From NCBI RefSeq assembly GCF_900187615.1, contig NZ_FYDO01000010.1:62001-126000 (forward strand): a stretch of 64,000 nucleotides of DNA, in the 5' to 3' direction. Positions 20,642 to 28,916 of the stretch are shown piece after piece (positions within the stretch are counted from its first letter, which is position 1; each line of letters begins with the position of its first letter). A program made the position numbers and the translations under genes. The notes under the pieces were generated by a model. The model was not told the DNA's origin. It ran no database searches and was given only the letters and a program-made list of their open reading frames with translations. Origin of the DNA: Pseudomonas sp. Irchel s3f7 (GTDB taxonomy: Bacteria > Pseudomonadota > Gammaproteobacteria > Pseudomonadales > Pseudomonadaceae).

Positions 20642-20655
20642 TTACTGAATTGTAA
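20642..20655 (+). promoter_or_regulatory. Putative CopR box upstream of copC
   Basis: TTACTGAATTGTAA, the most symmetric of the four sites, 198 bases before the copC start in the copS-copC gap. Confidence 0.6.
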
Positions 20656-20852
20656 TCGAACGGTCTGTTCTCATGTGGCATCGTGTACCAGCACTGTGGC
20701 GTGGGAGTCTTGACCTGTTCCCTGAGTGCAGTGCTTACCAGGACGCGACATACGCTCGATTTCCGTCTCTGGTTTTTATAAGAGTCGAGAAGTAAAAACA
20801 GATCTCCCCAACCAAACCTCGAATCAACAGCTCAAGCTGTGAGGAGTCTTGC

Positions 20853-21236
20853 ATGTCCTTCTTTAAAGCTACCACCGTAGCTGTTGCGCTTACCGCCGGC
20901 TTACTTCTGAGCGGGGTTGCTCAAGCGCATCCGAAACTGCTTTCTTCCACTCCTTCGGAAGGTTCGACCTCCGTCGCACCTGCCAAGATCGAGCTGCACT
21001 TCTCGGAGAACCTGACGACTCAGTTCTCAGGTGCAAAACTGATCATGACCGACATGCCCGGCATGCCGAATTCCCCCATGGGCGTCAAGGCTGGGGTCTC
21101 GGGCGGTGATGATCCGAAAATGATGGTCATCACACCGGCGGCTCCATTGACCACTGGTACTTATAAAGTTGAATGGCGTGCAGTCTCTTCGGACACTCAT
21201 CCGATCACCGGTAACTTTTCTTTCAAAGTGAAATGA
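20853..21236 (+). CDS. copC: CopC, periplasmic copper chaperone
   Basis: A 127-residue exported beta-barrel protein. The signal peptide ends in VAQA, so the mature protein would start with His (HPKLLSSTPSEGS), the residue that with a later His (SSDTHPITGNFSF) forms the Cu(II) histidine brace in this family. A Met-rich loop (MTDMPGMPNSPMG) gives a possible Cu(I) site. GAGG lies upstream of the ATG. Three bases separate it from copD, the usual partner for copper movement across the inner membrane. Confidence 0.95.
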   Translation: MSFFKATTVAVALTAGLLLSGVAQAHPKLLSSTPSEGSTSVAPAKIELHFSENLTTQFSGAKLIMTDMPGMPNSPMGVKAGVSGGDDPKMMVITPAAPLTTGTYKVEWRAVSSDTHPITGNFSFKVK

Positions 21237-21239
21237 TTC

Positions 21240-22178
21240 ATGAGCGACTCAATCAATATCCTGATTCGCTTAGCTCTTTATCTGGACCTGATGCTGCTTT
21301 TTGGATTGGCTATTTTTGGTTTGTACAGCCTCAGGGGAAAGGAGCGGGTATCCGGCGCAGTCTTGAATTTTGAGTCGCTCCTTTTCAGCACCGTTGTTGG
21401 TGGTTTACTTCTGTCTTTTGCCGCTATGTTGTTGCTTGCGAAAGCAATGAGCGGCGTTTCAGAGTTTACGGAGCTTCGCCAACATATCTTCGAAATGGTG
21501 CTTACTGGTACCGATGTCGGGCTCACCTGGATGGTCCGAATTGCAGCGCTTGTTTTGGCAGGTATAGCTGTCAATCTCAACAAACGCTTCCCAACCTCCA
21601 GCCTTTGGGTCGTTACTCTGGCTGGTGCCATTGCGCTCGCTACCTTGGCATGGACAGGCCATGGCGCGATGGACGAAGGCAATCTTCGTTATATGCATTT
21701 CATTAGCGATATCTTTCACCTTTTGGCAGCCGGCGGCTGGATGGGAGCACTGGCCGCATTCGCTTTACTGCTGCATACTAAAATTCTAAATGGTGAACAA
21801 GAGTTACGAATTCTCTCCCGAGCTCTTACTGAGTTTGAATTGGCTGGTGCAGTGATCGTGGTGAGTCTAAGTGTTTCGGGCGTTGTGAATTATCTTTTCA
21901 TTGTAGGTCCAACAATTGATGGGATAACGCTCAGTACTTATGGTGTATTACTTAGTTTAAAGGTTTCACTGTTTGCAGTAATGATGGCATTAGCTACGTT
22001 GAACCGCTTTCACTTGAGCCCACTTTTAGAACGATCGATCCAGGGCGGTCAATACACTGGAGCTGTTAATGCTTTGCGACGCAGTATGGCTGTAGAGCTC
22101 ACGCTAGCAATAATCATACTTTGCCTAGTCGCTTGGTTAGGAACCTTGAGCCCAGAGATGGGTATGAGCATGGAGTAG
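21240..22178 (+). CDS. copD: CopD, inner-membrane copper transport protein
   Basis: A 312-residue polytopic membrane protein with about eight helices. Conserved features include the N-terminal LALYLDLMLLFGLAIFGLY, TGHGAMDEG and HFISDIFHLLAAGGWMGALAAF, whose histidines are proposed copper ligands. CopD proteins work with CopC, probably bringing copper into the cytoplasm for metalloprotein assembly or sensing. Codon composition is more AT-rich toward the 3' end than in copC. The next 260 bases hold no gene. Confidence 0.93.
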   Translation: MSDSINILIRLALYLDLMLLFGLAIFGLYSLRGKERVSGAVLNFESLLFSTVVGGLLLSFAAMLLLAKAMSGVSEFTELRQHIFEMVLTGTDVGLTWMVRIAALVLAGIAVNLNKRFPTSSLWVVTLAGAIALATLAWTGHGAMDEGNLRYMHFISDIFHLLAAGGWMGALAAFALLLHTKILNGEQELRILSRALTEFELAGAVIVVSLSVSGVVNYLFIVGPTIDGITLSTYGVLLSLKVSLFAVMMALATLNRFHLSPLLERSIQGGQYTGAVNALRRSMAVELTLAIIILCLVAWLGTLSPEMGMSME

Positions 22179-22553
22179 AGTGTTGGCGCTGTTTGCAAAT
22201 TACCCCCAGGGGATTGCTGATTTTTGTATCAGAAATTATGGATAAGCTCAGCAGCATCTCGATGACAGAACCTCACTCCATCAAGTATCACCAGGACTGT
22301 CCGAAGCAGTCTTTGAGTGAGCCGACCTACTGTTCATGCTTCGACAAATTGGACAGGTCCATCGTGGCGTAGACCCGCTCGCAGCAGCGAAAATCGATTC
22401 GGCCCCCCACTGATCAAACAAGTGCAAAAATTTGCACCGTGAATGCGACACAACCATCAAAGGCGGTGGGCTTTGGCATCATTTCAGCCCTGTCTAGCTC
22501 CAAGGCAAGCGTGTGCCAAGCTTTTTTGGTCGAAGAAATACGTTATCCATCGC
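22179..22553. other. Intergenic scar between copD and the repeat array
   Basis: No supported gene. Short frames here show no recognisable domain. The composition changes abruptly after copD, and the stretch runs into the 23-base repeats, consistent with the edge of an insertion. Confidence 0.4.
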
Positions 22554-22640
22554 TGGTCAAGTCGATTGCAAACGGGTGGTCAAGTCGAATGCAATTGACT
22601 GGTCAAGTCGAATGCAAACAAGTGGTCAAATCAATGCAAT
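22554..22640. repeat. Four direct repeats with exact 23-base period
   Basis: Units start at 22554, 22577, 22600 and 22623, each beginning TGGTCAAGTCGAATGCAA or a close variant (the first has GATT for GAAT; the last lacks one G). Arrays of this sort occur at the ends of some insertion sequences, where they bind transposase. It abuts the broken Ycf48-like gene. Confidence 0.8.
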
Positions 22641-22765
22641 TACCCATATCCGAAGGACTCCCTTTGACCGCCGTTACAAACACAGCCGATGGTGCCCTAG
22701 TCGCTGTTGGTGTGGCCGGCGCGCGGCGCGTAGCGCCATCCTCCCTCACCAAGATCGCGGACTGA
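22641..22765 (+). pseudogene. 3' end of a Ycf48-like (BNR/WD40-type) gene
   Basis: About 40 codons ending at 22765 read PISEGLPLTAVTNTADGAL, then VAVGVAGARRV and SSLTKIAD. This resembles the last blade of the Ycf48-like beta-propeller proteins encoded just before MMPL-type RND transporters in Pseudomonas. The upstream part is replaced by the 23-base repeats, so only a stub is left. Three bases separate its stop from the transporter start, as expected for an operon. Confidence 0.5.
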
Positions 22766-22768
22766 GCC

Positions 22769-23230
22769 ATGCACGTACAGACCTCCCCCCCTCCGTCTAC
22801 AGGCAGTCTCAACGATTTCGACAGCGCCTCTGGCTCCGTACTGGAGCGTGCGCTGTTTAACCATCGTGCCTTGGTTATGCTGCTATGCCTGGCCGCGACA
22901 CTTCTGCTGGCATGGCAGGCGACACATGTGACGCTCAATGCCAGTTTCGAGAAGATGATCCCGCGTGAGCATCCTTACATCGTCAATTATCTTGAGCATC
23001 GCCAGGAACTGGCCGGTCTTGGGAATGCTGTGCGCATTGCCGTAGTGAATCCAGAGGGAAGCATCTACGACAAAAATTATTTGCACACACTCCAGCAACT
23101 CAGCGATGAGGTATATCTGCTTCCGGGGGTTGACCGTGCAACGATGAAGTCGCTGTGGACTCCTTCTACTCGTTGGACAGGTGTCACCGAGGAGGGCCTG
23201 GAAGGCGGCCCGGTGATACCAGATTGTTGA
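22769..23230 (+). pseudogene. 5' fragment of an MMPL/RND-superfamily transporter
   Basis: The first ~150 residues of a large inner-membrane transporter. It shows a cytoplasmic start, the first helix (ALVMLLCLAATLLLAWQATHV) and the beginning of the periplasmic domain (NASFEKMIPREHPYIVNYL). Frame and similarity end at GGPVIPDC, where TGTTGAGG begins a sequence that looks like an insertion-element end. Intact family members are about 780 residues or more, so this cannot function as a pump. Confidence 0.7.
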
Positions 23231-23280
23231 GGCCGATGCCAAATTGACCCCCAGTTGCTGAGATTTCATTGACCCAGTCT
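23225..23280. mobile_element. Insertion-element end, IS21-like
   Basis: It begins TGTTGAGG exactly where the transporter frame breaks. It contains two inward copies of a TTGACCC motif (in ATTGACCCCC and ATTGACCCAG), the inverse of the GGTCAA core in the repeats at 22554-22640. TGT ends with repeated internal motifs are a feature of IS21-family elements. No transposase gene remains. Confidence 0.45.
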
Positions 23281-23463
23281 TATTCCTTGCGAACCATTGG
23301 CTGTGCTGAAGTTGCTCCGGTCGGATGTGGGTCAGTGTTGCATCGGCAAGCGGATCAATTCGGCGGAAGCGTCAACATGCTGGACAACTATGCACCATCG
23401 CGCTTCTAATCGAAGATGGCATTTTGATGATAGAACACTGACCAAATCAGGGAGGATAGGAAG
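23281..23463. other. Leader region of the CBASS operon
   Basis: No gene. It should contain the CBASS promoter, but I see no convincing -35/-10 pair. GGGAGG five bases or so before the ATG at 23464 is a strong ribosome binding site. Confidence 0.4.
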
Positions 23464-24669
23464 ATGCCGACGAAAACCGCCGAAGATTTTCTCGCCGCGC
23501 TAGCGGACGAGCTTGCAATCAGTGAATCACGATACGAGCAGGCGCGCCGTAGCTATGCGTCACTTGGTGACTGGCTCCACCGTCCAGAGTCCACCGTCGT
23601 CAAGTACGATCCGCAGGTTTACGTGCAGGGGTCCTTTCGGCTGGGTACGGCGATTCGTCCTTTGAATGATGAGGAGGAGTACGACGTCGATTCTGTCTGT
23701 TTGCTTCGCACCCTCGGAACGAAGGATCTTACTCAGAGCGAACTGAAAACGTTGGTTGGCGACGAGATAAAAGCCTACCGCAACGCTCAGAGCATGATTA
23801 AGCCCGTGCGCGAAGGGCGCCGCTGCTGGGTCCTAGACTATGCGGATGGTGCTCAGTTCCATATGGATATCGTTCCCTCTGTCCCCAACGCAGCCCGCCA
23901 GCGCCTGTTGCTTGAAACTCGCGGATTGGACTTGAAATGGTCTGAGACAGCAATGGTTATCACCGACATCGAGTCACCTGTTTATAAGGTGCTCTCGGAT
24001 GATTGGCAGCGCTCGAACCCTAAAGGATATGCCGAGTGGTTCAGGCAGCGGATGGGCGAACTATTCGAACGGCGTAGGCGGGAGCTGGCGGAATCTATCA
24101 AAGCTAGCGTAGAGGATATTCCGGACTACAGGATTCGGACGCCGCTTCAGTCAGCCATCATGATCCTGAAGCGCCACCGTGACGGTATGTTTGAAGGGCG
24201 GTACGACGAGCGCCCTATTTCGATCATCATCACCACGCTTGCCGCTCATGCATACAACGGCGAAGAAAAGATCGCCGATGCTCTTTACTCGATCCTTTCG
24301 CGAATGGACCAGTTCATTGAGCATGATGGAAATCATTGCATCATTCGCAATCCTTCTGACCCCCTCGAAAATTTTGCAGATAAGTGGCCTGAGCATCCTG
24401 AACGGGAACTTGCATTCTTTGAGTGGCTGCAACAGGCCCGCCAGGACTTCGAAACGCTTGCGGGACAAGTAGAGCGACGTCGCTTGATCGAAAGCATTCA
24501 ACCCCGCATGGGAGCGGTGGCGGACAGAGCTGCCTTACGACTCGGGCCACCTCCAGGAACCATGCTACATCCCGCTACGGCCGCGGCCGCAGTCGGTTCT
24601 GCAGCCGCTAGCACTCCGGTATTTCCGAACACTCGTCGGGAGCCTACTTCGCCTCGGGGGTTTGCTTGA
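23464..24669 (+). CDS. CBASS CD-NTase (cyclic-oligonucleotide synthase)
   Basis: A cGAS/DncV-like nucleotidyltransferase, 401 residues, that makes a cyclic nucleotide signal on phage infection. The GS motif is at 56-57 (QGSFRLGTAIRP). Catalytic acids are D74 and D76 (EEYDVDSVCLL) and D135 (FHMDIVPS). The all-helical C-terminal half has TPLQSAIMILKRHRD. The last 50 residues are a flexible Pro/Ala-rich tail ending RGFA, the kind of exposed C-terminus that Cap2 attaches to targets. The clade and product cannot be assigned by eye. It is the first gene of a four-gene plus-strand operon and overlaps cap2 by four bases. Confidence 0.9.
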   Translation: MPTKTAEDFLAALADELAISESRYEQARRSYASLGDWLHRPESTVVKYDPQVYVQGSFRLGTAIRPLNDEEEYDVDSVCLLRTLGTKDLTQSELKTLVGDEIKAYRNAQSMIKPVREGRRCWVLDYADGAQFHMDIVPSVPNAARQRLLLETRGLDLKWSETAMVITDIESPVYKVLSDDWQRSNPKGYAEWFRQRMGELFERRRRELAESIKASVEDIPDYRIRTPLQSAIMILKRHRDGMFEGRYDERPISIIITTLAAHAYNGEEKIADALYSILSRMDQFIEHDGNHCIIRNPSDPLENFADKWPEHPERELAFFEWLQQARQDFETLAGQVERRRLIESIQPRMGAVADRAALRLGPPPGTMLHPATAAAAVGSAAASTPVFPNTRREPTSPRGFA

Positions 24670-26384
24670 TTTGGTGGGCGGAGCAGCCCGGACGTGCGCA
24701 GTCCGAACGTACCGCAGTTTCGGACTTGGCCGATCAGAACCCATGGCTCGTGAACATAACCTGGCGGTTTGCGGCCGACTTACAGATTGCTGCTGACTTC
24801 GATCTGCAAGTCGGTGAGCGGATAATTCCGTTAACACTCACCTACCCCGAGTTTTTTCCGGATACAACTCCTTCGGTTGTCCCGCGGGATGGAGTTCGTT
24901 TGTCGGGCCATCAATACGGTGCATCTGGCGAGCTTTGTTTGCAGTACCGTCCTGACAATTGGACGCCAGAAATCACGGGCGCCATGATGATTGAAAGTGC
25001 TTATCGCTTGCTGTCATCCGAGCATGAGACCGGTGAACATGCACTTTCTGAGCACCGAACCCTTCCGGCTCAGCGGGCGAGAAGCGCAGTGTTTCGCTTC
25101 CTCTACTCGCGCAACGTATGTGCCGGCTTGTCTATGGTCGGAGAGGGACAGGTGGTCGATGCTGAAATTCAGGAACACTATTTCGCCGGTGTTGCTGCGG
25201 CCCAACTTTCGCGTATTGGTTCCGCAGATGCTTCTATATGGGTCGAGCCGAATAAGCGTGGATACGGGGCTAGTTCATCAGCGGCTAAGGTGGTCCGTTT
25301 GCCTGAAGGCGCACCAATCGAGTGCCAAACGCTCGACGATCTGGTGGCGCTACTTGAACGTCACGGTTTCGAATCTTTGGTCGCCGAGCTATTGCAAGCG
25401 TCTGGCTTTATAGGGGTCATCATCTTTAATGGCACTGCCATCGTGGTCCCAATGGTCTTCGGTGAAGTTGGATCTCGGAAGCTGCTCATCTATGACCAAG
25501 TCTTTGCTGAGCTTGATGGCGTGCGCCTCGACCCAGAGTACGCTCGCCTCAAAGCAGCGAAAGTCGCAGTGGTTGGCTGTGGTTCCGTCGGGTCTAAAGT
25601 CGCTGTGCACCTTGCCCGGTCCGGTGTCGGTCGGTTTGTACTCGTAGATGGAGACGTGCTTGCCTCAGGCAACCTGGTCCGAAACGAGCTCGACTGGCGA
25701 GCGGTTGGGATGCATAAGTCGCAAGCACTAACAGTCCGGCTTCAGGAAGTCAGCAATGAGTGCGAAGTTCTAAGCCGCTCTACAGTCTTGGGTGGACAGG
25801 AGAGTAGTGGGGCAACTTCTGCGACGATGGGGTACATCGCGGACTGTGATTTGATCATAGATGCCACCGCTGATCCGGCGGTCTTCAACCTATGTGCGTC
25901 CATTGCACGTAGGGCGAAGAAACAGATGTGCTGGGCTCAGGTATTCGGTGGCGGGGCTGGTGGCATTGTCGTTCGCCTACGGCCTGGGATAGACCCGACT
26001 CCTCTCACAGCCCGGCAGCGGATCGAGGCCTGGTACGCGGAACAGGCTATTGCGTGGCCTGAAGACGGCACCTCACAGCCTTACTCGGTGGTTGATGGTA
26101 CAGGGACGCCTTTGATTGCTGATGACGCAGATGTTTCTGTTATTGCAGCACACTTGTCTCGTTTTGCCATTGACCTTCTTGCCCGCCCCGACGCGACGAT
26201 TTTCCCTTTTTCCGCCTACCTAATCGGAATGGCTGATAGGTGGATATTCACCGCGCCCTTCGACGTGAGACCAATCGACCTCGGGGCAAGCGATGGCTGG
26301 GACACAGAGGCGCAGGCAGGTGATTCCGAGGCTTTAAGCCAATTTGTAGCCGACCTGTTAGCCGGAGCGAACGATGCAGGTTGA
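24666..26384 (+). CDS. cap2: Cap2, E1-E2 ubiquitin-transfer-like protein of type II CBASS
   Basis: A 572-residue fusion that primes the CD-NTase by conjugating its C-terminus. The N-terminal E2-like domain has its catalytic Cys at about 91 (GELCLQYRPDNWT). The C-terminal ThiF/E1 adenylation domain has the nucleotide loop VVGCGSVGSKV (about 302-312), VDGD (about 327-330), R/N residues in NLVRNELD, and the E1 cysteine at about 422 (QMCWAQVFGG). The TTG start overlaps the CD-NTase stop (TTGA). All key residues are present, so it looks functional. Confidence 0.9.
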   Translation: MIWWAEQPGRAQSERTAVSDLADQNPWLVNITWRFAADLQIAADFDLQVGERIIPLTLTYPEFFPDTTPSVVPRDGVRLSGHQYGASGELCLQYRPDNWTPEITGAMMIESAYRLLSSEHETGEHALSEHRTLPAQRARSAVFRFLYSRNVCAGLSMVGEGQVVDAEIQEHYFAGVAAAQLSRIGSADASIWVEPNKRGYGASSSAAKVVRLPEGAPIECQTLDDLVALLERHGFESLVAELLQASGFIGVIIFNGTAIVVPMVFGEVGSRKLLIYDQVFAELDGVRLDPEYARLKAAKVAVVGCGSVGSKVAVHLARSGVGRFVLVDGDVLASGNLVRNELDWRAVGMHKSQALTVRLQEVSNECEVLSRSTVLGGQESSGATSATMGYIADCDLIIDATADPAVFNLCASIARRAKKQMCWAQVFGGGAGGIVVRLRPGIDPTPLTARQRIEAWYAEQAIAWPEDGTSQPYSVVDGTGTPLIADDADVSVIAAHLSRFAIDLLARPDATIFPFSAYLIGMADRWIFTAPFDVRPIDLGASDGWDTEAQAGDSEALSQFVADLLAGANDAG

Positions 26385-26829
26385 GATCGCTGATCACGTG
26401 AAGGGCAAATTGCGAGGGGCGCTGAGAGCCGCTGGTAGCCGGGAAATTGGTGGTGTGCTGATGGGGGAGCAGATCGCGCCAGGTCATTTTCGGATCGTCG
26501 ATTTATCGATTGATAGTCAGACTGGCGGGCGCGCTCATTTCGTCCGTAGTTCGGAGGCCCATGCTGAAGCACTGAGTGCCTTCTTTCACGAGACGGGCCA
26601 TCAATACGATCGATTCAACTACTTGGGAGAGTGGCATTCCCATCCTCGGTTTGCCGTAACACCGAGCACTCAGGACGTTGCTTCAATGATCGATTTGGTT
26701 GAGGGGGAACGGGGAATCGAGTTCGCTGTATTGCTGATCGTCAGGTTGCGCTGGTGGCGCAGAATTTCCTGCTCCTGCACCCTGTTTTGCCGAAGCGCTA
26801 ACCCTTCGCCAGTCGATATTTTGGAGTAA
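26374..26829 (+). CDS. cap3: Cap3, JAB-type deconjugating peptidase, frameshifted tail
   Basis: A Zn isopeptidase that reverses Cap2 conjugation, 151 residues as read. The JAMM residues are all present: E24 (REIGGVLMGE), H88 and H90 (EWHSHP), S98 and D101 (TPSTQD). After FAVLLI (about residue 122) the reading becomes Arg/Trp/Cys-rich and unlike the family. The +2 frame from 26733 instead reads ADRQVALVAQNFLLLHPVL and ends PKR at a stop at 26799-26801, a natural ending. A one-base deletion (or equivalent) just before 26733 is the simplest explanation, so the terminal strand is altered but the active site is kept. It overlaps cap2 by 11 bases. Confidence 0.85.
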   Translation: MQVEIADHVKGKLRGALRAAGSREIGGVLMGEQIAPGHFRIVDLSIDSQTGGRAHFVRSSEAHAEALSAFFHETGHQYDRFNYLGEWHSHPRFAVTPSTQDVASMIDLVEGERGIEFAVLLIVRLRWWRRISCSCTLFCRSANPSPVDILE

Positions 26830-26834
26830 TAACG

Positions 26835-27905
26835 TTGATGAATTATTTTGTGCGGTCATTCATTGACTGGATCTTCAGGCGCAGATCAGCGGGTGTGACA
26901 CTAGTAAAAATTGGGGTGCCACTCTTTGCTGTTGTTCTTGTAGGGCTCACGGTCGGTGTAACTATTCCCACCTCCCATGGACCCTTTATTTTCAGTTGGG
27001 ATTCGGCTGGCAGCACTGGCGCGCTAAGTTGGGGGGTGTTCGTCATCGCGAGCTTCATCGTCCTGTTGGGGGGGCTCCTGATCATTCGCGACATCCGTCA
27101 GGAGAGTCGCAAGAAAGCCATCGTCATTGAGGCGAGAGGGTTGCGAGATTGGCAGGGGCAACCATTGGCATCGGCAGTCCCTTCCTCAATACCGGGACGG
27201 CGCGAACAGGTGATAATAGATCTAAGGCAAGGCGTTGTAGATGGTCAAATCGTCAGTCCTGATGCGGCAATACGCCGCCTCGCTAGTCTGCCCGATGATA
27301 TCGCCCGACGTTGTGATGGGCTGGACAGGTCGGATATCTCCTTCGTGCTCGGTGGGCTCGCCCCGGTACCATTTCTTTTTCTACTCGGTGTGATTGTCGA
27401 TGATGAGTCCAGAACGTTCATCATGGACTGGGATCGGACACAGCATGCGTGGCGCGCGCTTGCCGATGAAGATGATGGCAAACGTTTCGTTGTTACAGGG
27501 CTGGATGCTGCCAACGCGGCTGTGAGGCGAGTGGCGCTTTGCGTGTCTGCTTCATACGATGTCCTTGAGGCTGATGTGCGTATTGTTGAAACTGGCGTTC
27601 CAATCATCAAATTGGAGTTGGAAGGGCGCAATACCAGTTCGCACTGGTCCGAGACGAAGCAGCAGCAGCTCGCGCAGCAGTTTCTAGATACTGTGATGTC
27701 TCTGGCTCAGCAAGGTGTCACCGAAATCTCTCTATTTCTGGCGGCACCCGCGAGTCTCACGCTGCGGTTGGGTACGCTCTACGACAAACGTAATCTTCCT
27801 CTTCTCGAAGTTAACCAGTATGAGCAGGGCGATCCCAAACGATTCCCTTGGGCGGTTAGGATGCCAGTGGCGGGATTACCCCAAGCTGAGTTGACACAAC
27901 GATAA
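26835..27905 (+). CDS. cap14: Cap14-like 2TM-SAVED effector of CBASS
   Basis: The predicted killer protein of the operon, 356 residues. Two membrane helices (about 23-44 and 63-86) are followed by a SAVED domain, the sensor for cyclic oligonucleotides. Visible SAVED features are FVLGGLAPVPFLFLLGVIVDD, FIMDWDR and a C-terminal half with TEISLFLAAPASLTLRLG and LPLLEVNQYEQ. In the family, ligand binding is thought to cluster the membrane helices and damage the inner membrane. The first two codons are both ATG; no strong site precedes them. It begins five bases after cap3. Confidence 0.85.
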   Translation: MMNYFVRSFIDWIFRRRSAGVTLVKIGVPLFAVVLVGLTVGVTIPTSHGPFIFSWDSAGSTGALSWGVFVIASFIVLLGGLLIIRDIRQESRKKAIVIEARGLRDWQGQPLASAVPSSIPGRREQVIIDLRQGVVDGQIVSPDAAIRRLASLPDDIARRCDGLDRSDISFVLGGLAPVPFLFLLGVIVDDESRTFIMDWDRTQHAWRALADEDDGKRFVVTGLDAANAAVRRVALCVSASYDVLEADVRIVETGVPIIKLELEGRNTSSHWSETKQQQLAQQFLDTVMSLAQQGVTEISLFLAAPASLTLRLGTLYDKRNLPLLEVNQYEQGDPKRFPWAVRMPVAGLPQAELTQR

Positions 27906-28750
27906 GTTCAAGGAGCGCCCACCGATAGTGGCGGCGCAAGTGGGCAGTGGTGACAGGCAGCTTTTGGCCGACTCCCGTCCGTCGTGACATGCAGCGAGCG
28001 GCCAGAAGCAGTCATTCAATCTCGGGGTGCTAGCGGCTTGACAGCGAAATTTCGCAGTGGACGAGTACATACCTGACCCCATTTTCCCTCACACCACTAT
28101 AGTCCTTTTAACTATTCTGACTTTCCGTGAACATCAGGTAGGGCCTGCCGATACTCTTGCCAGGAGGCCTTGGTCTGGTTGTCTCAGACCGTGCACGATT
28201 TCACATGGATTCATGGGTATCACCGACGACATGATGGCCACCGCATTGACCGGGCCAGAGGTGGCTGAGCAATATGCGGCTATCGTCGCGGGGTGAACGG
28301 TCGTGGCTTACAGCGTCTCCTTTGATCGGCGCCTATTGTCGCTGACCCGCAAGCGCCACGGACTACCCCCCCGGAGCTGACTACCGCCTGCGCAATGCTG
28401 CTGTATGCCTCATGGAATGGTGAATGGGTAGAAGGGCGCCAGGGCTGGCAATGGCGCTGGATCAAGCTGATCGAGGCCGCCAGCGAATGCGGGGCCGGAG
28501 GTCGGCGCCCACCGCGCCCGGGGCGATGCTCGAATGACTCTGGACGTGCTGTGCTACCTGCAACGTCGCACCAATGGACGTAAACCAACAAGCTGGCCTA
28601 CCGTTAGATAACCAGTAGATGCTGCCAAAGCTAATTCAATTTTTCACATAGCTAAAATCAAGCGTCTTATGTCTATTGAAAGTATTCATCAGTACCAATA
28701 AGATGATTCTGCAACAACCCAAATAAATATTAACATCAAGGAGAAATGTT
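27906..28750. other. Decayed mobile DNA downstream of CBASS
   Basis: No intact gene. One copy of an island repeat lies near 27950-28020 (TTTTGGCCGACTCCC ... CGGCCAGAAGC). A GC-rich stretch at about 28200-28590 contains coherent-looking pieces of reading frame, such as DDMMATALTGPEVAEQYAA ending at 28296 and a Trp-rich piece (WQWRWIKLIEAASE) at about 28440-28490. I take these to be fragments of lost mobile-element genes. The last 100 bases are AT-rich and likely hold the promoter of the 42-codon gene. Confidence 0.45.
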
Positions 28751-28879
28751 ATGGCGCTTAAACCAGGCCCAAAGCCAATTGCTAAGTCAACCGGTGAACT
28801 TGATCAGCGTCGTCGTGACAATAAAGACACGCCGGGAAATAAACCCGACTTGAAACCTAGCAAGTCCTCAAAAAAATAG
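28751..28879 (+). CDS. Small basic Lys/Pro-rich protein, 42 residues
   Basis: An ATG preceded by AAGGAG with seven bases between, in an otherwise gene-poor stretch. The product starts MALKPGPKPIAKS, has a charged middle (GELDQRRRDNKD) and ends KPSKSSKK; it is strongly basic and probably disordered. A seven-pair hairpin with a T run follows 15 bases after the stop. Such a complete expression unit (strong site, short frame, terminator) argues that it is real despite its size. I do not recognise a family. A nucleic-acid-binding or island-encoded regulatory peptide would be guesses. Confidence 0.6.
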   Translation: MALKPGPKPIAKSTGELDQRRRDNKDTPGNKPDLKPSKSSKK

Positions 28880-28893
28880 GTTGTCGCTGGCAG

Positions 28894-28916
28894 AAGCTAC
28901 TTTAATGGTAGCTTTT
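28894..28916 (+). terminator. Terminator after the 42-codon gene
   Basis: AAGCTAC ... GTAGCTT, seven pairs around a seven-base loop, followed by TTTG. Confidence 0.6.

Noticed and set aside
22439..22765. A complete 108-residue protein upstream of the transporter fragment
   Set aside because: Its first two-thirds is read from the 23-base repeats; only the last 40 codons look like real protein.
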